In this document: positions 26,793-35,040 of the stretch, in pieces
Numbering within the stretch: position 1 is the stretch's first letter
How the letters are laid out: each line of letters starts with the position of its first letter
Assembly (NCBI GenBank): GCA_002373085.1
Contig: DFJP01000083.1
Coordinates: 1 to 49,521 of the forward strand
Reading direction: 5' to 3'
Origin: Caryophanales bacterium UBA3668
GTDB lineage: Bacteria > Bacillota_I > Bacilli_A > RFN20 > CAG-826
Length of the DNA: 49,521 nt
Notes under the pieces: generated by a model
The model's database searches: none
Told to the model about the DNA's origin: nothing
What the model saw: the letters and a program-made list of their open reading frames with translations, nothing else
Position numbers and translations under genes: made by a program

Positions 26793-26829
26793 ATCTAGAC
26801 CTCCTTTCACTTTTCGGTAACACTTTTCA

Positions 26830-26876
26830 GTGCAACTAAAATGAAAGAAACCACGAAAAGAACAATTTAGTTACAC
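26830..26876. repeat. Inverted repeat upstream of the small peptide
   Basis: GTGCAACTAAA (26830-26840) and TTTAGTTACAC (26866-26876) are inverted copies with one mismatch, separated by 25 bases. GTGCAAC recurs at 26888. It lies where the promoter or leader of the 26-residue peptide should be, so it may be an operator pair or an RNA stem. The rest of the 373-base gap 26605-26977 holds only the terminators and the small peptide. Confidence 0.45.
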
Positions 26877-26905
26877 CTACTTGGTAAGTGCAACCGAGTG
26901 TAGGG

Positions 26906-26941
26906 AATTAAAAAACTCCCTACATATATATAAAGAGGGAG
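26906..26941 (-). terminator. Terminator of the surface-protein operon
   Basis: On the minus strand CTCCCT and AGGGAG (arms at 26936-26941 and 26916-26921) enclose an AT-rich loop and are followed by TTTTTT. The AGGGA arm could alternatively pair with a TTCCCTAC segment beyond the T run. It lies 37 bases past the stop of the 1294-residue protein. Confidence 0.8.
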
Positions 26942-26977
26942 GTTTTGTGATTTTTTTAAAAATTTTCTTAAAAAAGT

Positions 26978-29900
26978 TTAGCTTGAGTGAGCAGTAAAGT
27001 ACGCTTTCGCATTCGTGTAACCACTAAGTAAGATGTAGTTACCATTCTCTAAAGTCCAGTAGCAAATATTTAAGTCGCCACCACTACCTTCAAGAATGTC
27101 GTTTGTAGTAGCCGCATAGTAATAAGGAGTTGTATTATTATACGCCTTTAAAGCATAATGAGATGTTGCATGAGAAGATGGAGAACTCCAGTTATTGCAT
27201 GCTTGTAAAGCAGTTTCGCCAACAAGCAATTTTATAGTTGCCTTAGTATTTTTAAAAACATAGTCGTCTTTATCAATAAACAATGTTCCAGTGTTTGGAA
27301 TTTCTTTTCCAAAATAGAGCGTTGAAATTGCTGGCAAGTGAACATATTTAATCATGTCGCACTCTTCAAATGCTTTAGTAGCAAGAACTTGTAAATTAGT
27401 GCAAGGTGTTAAATCCAAAACTCCAGTTGATGTAGTTTCGATTAATGAAGATGCTCCTCCGCTATAATTGTAATAGGAATAGGAAACTCCACCAGCCATA
27501 TTAGATAACTTTTTGCACTTATAAAAAGCACCGTTTCCAATCTTAACTATATTAGTTAAATTCCTAAAATTAAAGGTTTCTAATTTACGACAATCTTTAA
27601 ATGCCTGAGTATCAGAAATAACTTCAGCGTTTTGGTAATATAATTGATTGCGGTAATCTGTGAAGTTAAATGGAAGAGAGTAATCATAAACTTCATCTCC
27701 TGGGGCTAGAGCGCAAATATATTTGAGTCCAGTGCCACCAGTAATGGTAGTTAGGTGAGAACTATTAGCAAAAGCACCACCATAAATATGAGTGAGTTCA
27801 GAATTTAAGTTAATGGTGGTATATTTATTGCCTGCCAATGCATGCAATCCAATAGCCTTCGTGCCACTAGCAATATTAAGTGTTCCAGTTCCACCTTGCA
27901 TTTGATAAAGAAGCGTCTTTTTATTGTTGTCTCCAACATAATAAATACCATCATTAATTAATGAGAAATTACTATTTCCTGCAAATGTAATAGAGGTAAG
28001 ATGTGTTCTATTTTTCGATGAGTCGTTTGCCGGAGCATGAGTATAGAAGGCCGCACTTTCCAAGCGAGCAAGACTTGAGCTTAATGTAACGCTTCCAAAA
28101 ACATGGTTATAGAAAGCACATTTCTTAATGCTTGTTACGTTAGGTAAAATGCAATAACCGGTGCCTGTCTTAGCAGATGCATAGTCCGAATCAGAAGGTT
28201 GGATAACATTCCCTGATTTGTAAGTGATAATCTTAACACCATATGTGTCTGCATCACTATCTTTGTCGTTTGCCTTTCTATAGAAAGCTCTTTCACCAAT
28301 GCTTGTAATTGTGGCTGGAAGAATAAAAAATCTTCCAGCTTTTTCATTTTTCTCGTGACAGCCAAACGCTTCATCGCCAATAGCAACCAAGTTATTTGAA
28401 ACATCAATTGTAGTATTACCAATTGTCTTTGTGATTCCAGTTAGGTCAATTTCATCTGTGGAGTTACCAGATGAAGTGAAATATTTAACTGCTGTATAAT
28501 TTGATGAATTCTTGGATCTAGCAAAGACAATAATTCCTGACTTATATTCAGTATCATTTTTAGGTGGATCAACAAAGGTTCTTGTTGATGGATTCCAATA
28601 TAAAATACTTCCGCTATCGAAATCAAAATCAATATCATATAACGTTGGTATACATGATCTACTTAAGGAGTTGGCTTTATCTCCATATTCAATTTCATTA
28701 TTGTAAGAGCTAATTGGTCCTTCAGCATTCCATTTAATTTTGACACCACTATTCTCTGTAATCGTATCAATCGTTCCTGGAGCTTGTCCATCAAGATAGA
28801 TGACTAAATCTTTAAGCGTATTTGTAAGATTACCTACGCCAGAGAAAACACCTTGTTCATAAGTATTTCCAGCTTCAGTTTTTGTTCCCCATGGAATTGA
28901 TTTTCCACTAGCAATTGCTTTAGAGGTTGTTAAGAAAACTTCTCTAAGAATCGTGCAGTTCTTAAATGCTTCATTGCCAACAAGGCATAAGTTTTCATTG
29001 CCAACAAAACGTGTCAAAACAGATGCTCTACAGAAAGCGTTAGGGGCAAGAGAACATGTATATGAATTGGCGTTATGTTCAGTATGGTTACATTTTTCCA
29101 TCTCAACGGAAGTAACTTTTGTACTATACCCATTTGCAGCGCCAAAACAATATGGCCCTATTCCTGCCCAATTTTGTTCGTTGTAATCTCCATCAGCTTT
29201 GTTTACATTTGCAGCTTTTGCATCCGCATCATTAAGTGAGCAAGGAAGAACGACTTCAATTCCTTTGTCGCTGCTTAAATTCATGCCAATATTACCAAAG
29301 CAATAACCGCTTAAGAATCTTAAATGTCCATCATCATTAGGGTGGGTTTTAAATCCAAGGGTTTCACATTTTGTGAAATTAAAGAAAGCATATGGTCCAA
29401 CATATTCCAAACAGTTTGGAAGCACCAAAGATGTTACTTTATCCATCTTAACCGTTGAAACAACTTTATTGTCTGAGAACACTCTAGCGCCAACTTCTAA
29501 CAAAGTTGTACACTCAGAAAAATCAATTTCTTCAAGTAAATTACATTTATAGAATGCATGATGACAAATTTGAACTAATCCATCACTAAAAGTAACAGAT
29601 TTAAGATTGCTTGTTTTATTTTCAAATGTACGTGCTTTAATAACTTTTAATGGATACTCAACGTTATCAAAAGTAACACTTCCAGGAATTCTAAGAGCTT
29701 TAGTAGCTGGATCATAATAAACGAGTTCTTCCTCTTCTTCAGTGCCTTCGTTAACAATATATGTTGTTCTAGTGATTGGAGCATTCCACTGATAAATTGC
29801 AGCGTACTTATGCTCAGCTCCAGCAGTATCTAAGCAAATGGTCTTTGGATTATTGAGTTCACTATCAAGCATAATAGGATCGGTTTCAATCGTGTATCTA

Positions 29901-30862
29901 AGACCAGGGAAATCGTTAGATTGTAAAATGACAATATGCTGACTGTCATAAGGAATCTTGCTATTGTTGCTTCCTTCAATTTGGAAATCTCTCCAATGGT
30001 TTGCGTATTTCGAATCTGGAGTAAACGGTGAACTATTGTAATAGCCAAAATGCAATACTGCTGATGAGTTAGCTCCAACGAAAGCGAATGACTCTACAAC
30101 ATCTAAGTTTTCTTCAAAATAAATCCAAACAAGACTAGAACAGTATGCAAATGCATAAGATTTAACGGTAATCTTATTAACGTTTTCTCCAGTGCCAGTT
30201 TTAGATGGGAAATAGAATGTTGTTAAAGAAGTGCAGTTTTCAAAACAGCATTCTCCAAAATATGTCAAAACAGTAGAACAGTTAAAGTCTGTTAAAGAAA
30301 CACATGAGTCAAAAGCATGATCACCAATGGTGGTAATACGATCATTTGTTAATAAAATGCCAGTTCCTGCTTGATTAGAATAGAAGACATTTGTCATGTT
30401 GCGACAATCAATAAAAGTGCTAGGAGCAATCTCTGTCACCAAATATGGAATGGTGAAACTTGTCATTGATTCGCAGTAAGCAAACGCTTCTTCCCTAATT
30501 TCTTCAATTGTGGCTGGTAAACTAATTGTTTCAAAATCACAATATCTAAAGCCATGTTTAGCAACTGCAGAAACCGTAAAGTTTGCTACTCCATTACTAA
30601 CTGCTGAAGGAACAGTTAAGCTAGTAGGTGTCGCGCTTGGAGCCATACCCCAAGAAATAGCGATCTTGCTGCTTTCTCCTTCAATAGAGTAGCAGTGATA
30701 TTCATAATTAGTGCTTGGATCAACATAGGTAAAGAAGGTGTCTTCGTTAATAACGAGGGTGGCTTTGACAACACCGAAAATAGCAGTTGCCGTTGCCGCT
30801 ACCGACATAAAAGCAATCGCGATAAGAGCATTAAGAGTAGAAAATACTTTTTTCTTTTTCAT
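26978..30862 (-). CDS. BspA-type leucine-rich-repeat surface protein (1294 aa)
   Basis: An N-terminal hydrophobic helix (about residues 10-33) anchors or exports the protein. Much of the remainder is LRR_5/BspA-type repeats of about 23 residues, with signatures such as ITTIGDHAFDSCVSLTDF, IGERAFYRK and NGAFYKCKKLSNM. A central part (about residues 690-800) interrupts the repeats. I see no LPXTG or other sorting signal at the C-terminus. BspA-type proteins mediate attachment to host or matrix proteins and to other bacteria. It is the last gene of a three-gene operon, 11 bases after the 991-residue protein, so it should be under the same c-di-GMP riboswitch. Confidence 0.88.
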   Translation of the reverse strand: MKKKKVFSTLNALIAIAFMSVAATATAIFGVVKATLVINEDTFFTYVDPSTNYEYHCYSIEGESSKIAISWGMAPSATPTSLTVPSAVSNGVANFTVSAVAKHGFRYCDFETISLPATIEEIREEAFAYCESMTSFTIPYLVTEIAPSTFIDCRNMTNVFYSNQAGTGILLTNDRITTIGDHAFDSCVSLTDFNCSTVLTYFGECCFENCTSLTTFYFPSKTGTGENVNKITVKSYAFAYCSSLVWIYFEENLDVVESFAFVGANSSAVLHFGYYNSSPFTPDSKYANHWRDFQIEGSNNSKIPYDSQHIVILQSNDFPGLRYTIETDPIMLDSELNNPKTICLDTAGAEHKYAAIYQWNAPITRTTYIVNEGTEEEEELVYYDPATKALRIPGSVTFDNVEYPLKVIKARTFENKTSNLKSVTFSDGLVQICHHAFYKCNLLEEIDFSECTTLLEVGARVFSDNKVVSTVKMDKVTSLVLPNCLEYVGPYAFFNFTKCETLGFKTHPNDDGHLRFLSGYCFGNIGMNLSSDKGIEVVLPCSLNDADAKAANVNKADGDYNEQNWAGIGPYCFGAANGYSTKVTSVEMEKCNHTEHNANSYTCSLAPNAFCRASVLTRFVGNENLCLVGNEAFKNCTILREVFLTTSKAIASGKSIPWGTKTEAGNTYEQGVFSGVGNLTNTLKDLVIYLDGQAPGTIDTITENSGVKIKWNAEGPISSYNNEIEYGDKANSLSRSCIPTLYDIDFDFDSGSILYWNPSTRTFVDPPKNDTEYKSGIIVFARSKNSSNYTAVKYFTSSGNSTDEIDLTGITKTIGNTTIDVSNNLVAIGDEAFGCHEKNEKAGRFFILPATITSIGERAFYRKANDKDSDADTYGVKIITYKSGNVIQPSDSDYASAKTGTGYCILPNVTSIKKCAFYNHVFGSVTLSSSLARLESAAFYTHAPANDSSKNRTHLTSITFAGNSNFSLINDGIYYVGDNNKKTLLYQMQGGTGTLNIASGTKAIGLHALAGNKYTTINLNSELTHIYGGAFANSSHLTTITGGTGLKYICALAPGDEVYDYSLPFNFTDYRNQLYYQNAEVISDTQAFKDCRKLETFNFRNLTNIVKIGNGAFYKCKKLSNMAGGVSYSYYNYSGGASSLIETTSTGVLDLTPCTNLQVLATKAFEECDMIKYVHLPAISTLYFGKEIPNTGTLFIDKDDYVFKNTKATIKLLVGETALQACNNWSSPSSHATSHYALKAYNNTTPYYYAATTNDILEGSGGDLNICYWTLENGNYILLSGYTNAKAYFTAHSS

Positions 30863-30873
30863 CTTATTGTCTC

Positions 30874-33849
30874 CTAAGACGTCCTATAGATGACGTTAAC
30901 CGCCTCATACCTATTGTTCTGTATATAGTGTACCCTCTTTAGAGGCGTATAGGTAACTAAATAAGTTACAAATCGGACTGGTGAATCACTAAATTCGAGT
31001 GAAATATATTTATTTCCACCGACTTCTTTAATGGTTGCTAAGTACTCTTTAGCAACACTATCGTTAAAGAACGCTCTAAATGTAATGTTAGAAAGTGCTA
31101 AATCGTTTGGATAGTTTGCGAAAGTTGGTTGTTCAGTTAATAAATCAACGTTATCAACTGTATAGCCAATATTAGCCATGGTCTTATCACCAATGCTAGC
31201 ATCTGTTTGACCTTGAACCGCTAAGAAGTAAATATTTGCAGAACTATTTCTAGCGCCAATAACATAATCGCCCTTAGGTAATTTAAAGACATGGCCATAT
31301 AAGGCGTTATGATCATTATTCATTCCGCTATATTCTTCAGTTCTTGTTGTAGTTACACCGTTTTTAACGTCGTAGGTAAAATAGCGGTGTCCATCAGTGC
31401 TGTTAGAAAAATTAGTTGCTCTCATTGTGTATAGTGGGACGACGGATTCTTTGTTGCTTCTTGTTGTATCATTACTATAAATAGTAATATCACCACCATT
31501 ACCAACAACAGAAACGTTTGCACCATTATCGTTTTCAATGCTAAAAACAATTGATCTGTCTGGATAATACTTTCCATCGGTGTGTAAATATTTACTATCT
31601 CCCGGCCTAAAAACTGGCATATATGAAGATAAAGATGATAATCTTTCGTTTTGGTCAGAAAGAAACATAAATCCAAATTTTGGATTTCCTGGATTAATAG
31701 GGGCACCATATTTATCTCTTAAAACAGAAGATAAGTAATTGGTTAGCCATGGGCTATCAGTGTTATACATGTAGTTATTATTTCCAGCATAGCTCATATC
31801 ATTTAAATCAAGTTCAAAAACATAATTGAAATCTCTAGAGAATGGGTATCCAAAGGAATTGACGTCTGAATATGAAGGAAGAATTGTGCCTCTTTTTGGA
31901 GACCATCCAATATCATCGTTTTTGTTTGTAAAGCCACTCTTTACGTGATCAAATTCTGCGGTTGAGAAATAGACTTTAGTTTTTGGATCGCCATTAATAA
32001 TCCTGCTGTCGCCAATTTTGTCTAAACTGTATGTATCATAACTACCAGTTTCAGCGCCGACACAGTGAGAAGTAACAATCTTAAAGACACCTAAGCCACG
32101 ATCGATATTATTATCTCTATCATCTTCTATGACCTTGTTCCAAATAAAGTCAACTGAGTTAAAGTAAGGCTCATTTTCTCCAGTAACTGTGTATCTATCA
32201 TCACCAACCAGGTTGTTATAAGCAGACATATTTTTGGTTGTTGAAACAATGTATTCAAAATCGCCAGAAGTAAAGTTATATCTTCTAAGATATTCTTCAT
32301 AGTTATTAAAAACTGCTAAAGTTTCTGGTGTCTTGTTGTTAATAAATTCTTTATAAGAAACATAGTTAACTCTAGTGTTATCACTCTTACTGTTATTGCC
32401 GGAAACAATTTTTGTTCCAACAGTCATATCACTACGAATAAGACTATAAATTCTTGAATAGTTAATAATACCAACGTCACCATTAGTGGTTAATCCATAA
32501 TCAGGATCAATAGTGTTAACAACATTAGTGCCGATTTCTCCAATTAAACCCGTATCACTTTCAGTGAGGATTGGAGTAAATCCTGTTTTATTAAATGTAA
32601 ATTTTGCATCATAAACGAAACAATTTCTCATTGTTCCATTAACGTGGCCTGCTAAGAAGCCAATGTTATTGCCATGGTGGTAATTAGTGTTTCTATCACC
32701 TGAAGAACCGGTATTTAAATAATCACAGAAAATAGAAGCGGTAAATCTACCATCTCCATCTATATATGTATCTCCATTTGAGTAGAACTCAATAACATAG
32801 GATTGAATAACTCTAGAGAATGTATATCCATCCACTGTGGTAGAGGCAACTAAAGAAATTCTTGTATCAGCTTGCATATCTCCACCAGAGTTGAAATCAC
32901 TGGAGTTCTTTAAAGCATCCATGTTAATCATAATTGCTTCATCTAAAACACTATCGCCATCAATATCGATAACTTTAGCCTTTTGAATAAGCGGGGAAGA
33001 TGAAACCCATGAATATGTAAATGGGTCATTAGCAACACTTGGGAATGTTGGTAAAAAATATGCTTTGTTGTAATAATCGTAAGTTTTATTTGCAGAATCA
33101 TTAAGCGCGAGTAAAGAAGTACCACTTATACCATTAAGTCTCTTAAGATTGGTGGCTTCAAAGGCTGAACCATTTTTCTTATAGACCGATAAGCTTGTAT
33201 CAGTAGCGAGATAATGTGAACTGGAGAAGATGTCATCAATATCCGCGGAGAATAATAAGTTATCTTGATCTGTAGGTGTGGAATTATATCCTAAAGAACA
33301 TATTTCAAGATCTTCACACACAAGGCCTTCAACAACACCTTGATAATCAACATAGCCAAAGACACCGATATCTTCTGGATATCCAGAAACTTTTAAGTTT
33401 CTAATTGGAAGACCTTGACCGTTAAATTCACCAACGAATGGGGTTCCTTCACTACCAATTGGAAGAATGATAATACTATTAGAAAGAGTACCCATATCTA
33501 AATATTCAGTGTAGATTGTTCCACCTTGGCCATCATCATTAATACATTTTGGATTTTGTCCTTCTTCGAAGACGTGTCCAACTTGGAAATAAGTCTTTTG
33601 AGGGAAAATACCTAAGTTTTGTAGACGGGTTAAGTTATAGAAGTGAACTGGAGAAACAATCTCGTAAGGATGTTCTTGAGTGCCATCACCAGTAAAGAAA
33701 TAACCACGTAAACCAACTTGGCCATTAATCACTTTTTCTGCGTTATTATTTCCACCCTTAAACCAGCCCAAGGTACTTCCAATAGTGAAAGTACTAATAC
33801 CAAGGGCAAAAACACCGAGAGCGATAGGAAGCAAAGCCTTCTTTTTCAT
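30874..33849 (-). CDS. Surface protein with GLUG-like beta-helix region (991 aa)
   Basis: A short Lys-rich start and one hydrophobic helix end in TIGSTLGWFKGG, which resembles the G-x-x-A-Y/W-F ending of SipW-dependent signal peptides of TasA-type fibre proteins. Residues 50-190 (GDGTQEHPYEIVSPVHFYNLTRLQNLG ... PFVGEFNGQGLPIRNLKVSGYPEDIGVFGYV) resemble the lead-in and GLUG-type turns of beta-helical adhesins. A later stretch (SGSSGDRNTNYHHGNNIGFLAGHVNGTMRNCFVYDAKF) repeats this style. The rest is not recognised. The gene starts 2 bases after the 312-residue protein gene. An adhesin or matrix role is inferred from fold and regulation. Confidence 0.72.
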   Translation of the reverse strand: MKKKALLPIALGVFALGISTFTIGSTLGWFKGGNNNAEKVINGQVGLRGYFFTGDGTQEHPYEIVSPVHFYNLTRLQNLGIFPQKTYFQVGHVFEEGQNPKCINDDGQGGTIYTEYLDMGTLSNSIIILPIGSEGTPFVGEFNGQGLPIRNLKVSGYPEDIGVFGYVDYQGVVEGLVCEDLEICSLGYNSTPTDQDNLLFSADIDDIFSSSHYLATDTSLSVYKKNGSAFEATNLKRLNGISGTSLLALNDSANKTYDYYNKAYFLPTFPSVANDPFTYSWVSSSPLIQKAKVIDIDGDSVLDEAIMINMDALKNSSDFNSGGDMQADTRISLVASTTVDGYTFSRVIQSYVIEFYSNGDTYIDGDGRFTASIFCDYLNTGSSGDRNTNYHHGNNIGFLAGHVNGTMRNCFVYDAKFTFNKTGFTPILTESDTGLIGEIGTNVVNTIDPDYGLTTNGDVGIINYSRIYSLIRSDMTVGTKIVSGNNSKSDNTRVNYVSYKEFINNKTPETLAVFNNYEEYLRRYNFTSGDFEYIVSTTKNMSAYNNLVGDDRYTVTGENEPYFNSVDFIWNKVIEDDRDNNIDRGLGVFKIVTSHCVGAETGSYDTYSLDKIGDSRIINGDPKTKVYFSTAEFDHVKSGFTNKNDDIGWSPKRGTILPSYSDVNSFGYPFSRDFNYVFELDLNDMSYAGNNNYMYNTDSPWLTNYLSSVLRDKYGAPINPGNPKFGFMFLSDQNERLSSLSSYMPVFRPGDSKYLHTDGKYYPDRSIVFSIENDNGANVSVVGNGGDITIYSNDTTRSNKESVVPLYTMRATNFSNSTDGHRYFTYDVKNGVTTTRTEEYSGMNNDHNALYGHVFKLPKGDYVIGARNSSANIYFLAVQGQTDASIGDKTMANIGYTVDNVDLLTEQPTFANYPNDLALSNITFRAFFNDSVAKEYLATIKEVGGNKYISLEFSDSPVRFVTYLVTYTPLKRVHYIQNNRYEAVNVIYRTS

Positions 33850-33851
33850 AA

Positions 33852-34790
33852 CTAAGCACCTGCCCCCTCAGAGAACGAGAATGAGAAATAGAAATCGTAC
33901 ACCGCAAGGATGTTACGAGAATAGATATCTTGTAAGTATTGCTCTAACTCAGCTGGAGCGTAATTAACATTGATATAGATTGTTAATGATTCACTAGTGA
34001 ATGTTACTGAATCATCAGTAGCTAAATCAATGTCGCCTGGTTTAGGATTAGAGCTATAGAAATTAGAGTGACTTTGAAGTGGATCTTCAGAGATAAGGTT
34101 AGATAAGTAAGAAAGTTTATAATAAACTTCTTCACTTTCAGAAAGTGGAGTGGCCTTATCAATGTAGCTTGGATAATAAAGTTTACTATCTACTCCATCT
34201 GTATAAAGTGGATTGCTATCCGCTAAATCGCTTTCATAGAAAACATCAAAATCAACACAGTCAGTTAAAAAGATTTCATTTGACGCCTTACTCTTAGCGG
34301 TAAGTCTAATTGATTGAAGGTCTAATAAAGCATTTACTAATTCACTTGAAGTGAATGTTACTTCGTAAATTGCGTTACAGTTCATGTCCTTAAGACTTTG
34401 AGAGGAAATGAGCATTGCAACTGGGTCATAAACATTCATGACAGTAATTGGACTAACATCATCCCATTCATCGTGAGCAGCGTCATACACTGTATCAAAT
34501 TCTTCAGTGTCTTCACTGTAGCCATATTTATTAACTGCTCCAGTTTCTGGAGTTAAATAGTCAAAGATTTCAATATCACCAACAAGGGATGAATGATAAT
34601 CAAACTTGTAGAGGTTGATAGATTCAATTTCAACGTTCTTGGTTTTGACACGCATTTGCATACCGCTTTCAGTAGCGGTCATAGATGCAAGGAACCAAGC
34701 GTAGACACCAACAAAAGACACAGTTAACGAGAAGATCGTAACTGCGGCTGCAGCAACTATTTTTGTAAATCTGTTTTGTACCTTTTTCAT
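33852..34790 (-). CDS. Surface protein with TasA-like 'YAWF' N-terminus (312 aa), first gene after the riboswitch
   Basis: The N-terminus is a hydrophobic helix (about residues 12-33) ending VYAWFLASM, as in SipW-dependent or TasA/camelysin-like exported proteins. The rest (TESGMQMRVKTKNVEIESINLYKFDY ... LTIYINVNYAPAELEQYLQDIYSRN) is beta-rich with no motif I can name. No SipW-type peptidase is encoded in the window, so cleavage is uncertain and it may stay anchored. It is the first gene downstream of the c-di-GMP-I riboswitch and terminator, with its ATG 7 bases past the T run. As in TasA-type systems it could be the fibre subunit or scaffold; this is inference. Confidence 0.65.
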   Translation of the reverse strand: MKKVQNRFTKIVAAAAVTIFSLTVSFVGVYAWFLASMTATESGMQMRVKTKNVEIESINLYKFDYHSSLVGDIEIFDYLTPETGAVNKYGYSEDTEEFDTVYDAAHDEWDDVSPITVMNVYDPVAMLISSQSLKDMNCNAIYEVTFTSSELVNALLDLQSIRLTAKSKASNEIFLTDCVDFDVFYESDLADSNPLYTDGVDSKLYYPSYIDKATPLSESEEVYYKLSYLSNLISEDPLQSHSNFYSSNPKPGDIDLATDDSVTFTSESLTIYINVNYAPAELEQYLQDIYSRNILAVYDFYFSFSFSEGAGA

Positions 34791-34797
34791 GTCTACT

Positions 34798-34835
34798 AAA
34801 TAAAAAATCCAGCGTGCCGTGAAATAGGCAGCTGG
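34798..34835 (-). terminator. Riboswitch-controlled terminator
   Basis: On the minus strand CCAGCTGCC pairs with GGCA-C-GCTGG (34809-34835, one bulge) and is followed by ATTTTTTATTT. The 5' arm of this stem is also the 3' end of the c-di-GMP-I aptamer, so the two structures compete. It sits just ahead of the surface operon's first ATG. Confidence 0.88.
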
Positions 34836-34902
34836 CTATCCATTTAATAGGACCCTCTAGTTTTGCGTCACTGGATTACTCCAGCTTTGCTTTTTTCTAT
34901 GT
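34824..34902 (-). promoter_or_regulatory. c-di-GMP-I (GEMM) riboswitch aptamer
   Basis: Read on the minus strand, the aptamer has the family's hallmarks in order: AAAAGCAAAG, the P2 hairpin GCTGGA-GTAA-TCCAGT with a GNRA loop (34870-34885), the highly conserved GACGCAAA, the GGGTCC segment, and GGATAGCC followed by AGCTGCC. A short P1 (ATAG with CTAT) can close it. The aptamer's 3' end overlaps the 5' arm of a strong terminator, so ligand binding should prevent termination and switch the downstream operon on. It lies between a GGDEF cyclase gene and three surface-protein genes. The class is assigned from memory of the consensus; a covariance search would confirm it. Confidence 0.88.
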
Positions 34903-34908
34903 GCAATA

Positions 34909-34939
34909 ATTATAAACCCTTTTGTATGTGTATGCGCAA
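34909..34939 (-). promoter_or_regulatory. Promoter of the riboswitch-controlled surface operon
   Basis: On the minus strand TTGCGC (34934-34939) and TATAAT (34909-34914) are 19 bases apart. Transcription would start near 34902, exactly at the 5' end of the aptamer. Confidence 0.65.
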
Positions 34940-35007
34940 CACTTTTTTCTGCGAAAGCTATTTTTGTTGTTAAAATCAAGAATAATTCGCTTACAAAAAT
35001 TGAGGTT

Positions 35008-35040
35008 AAAAACAAAAAGCCACCACTATTTTTTGGCGGC
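35008..35040 (-). terminator. Terminator of the GGDEF gene, overlapping its stop codon
   Basis: On the minus strand GCCGCCA pairs with TGGTGGC (35019-35040) and is followed by TTTTTGTTTTT. The stop codon (35026-35028) lies in the loop/stem, so termination follows directly on translation end. Confidence 0.9.
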
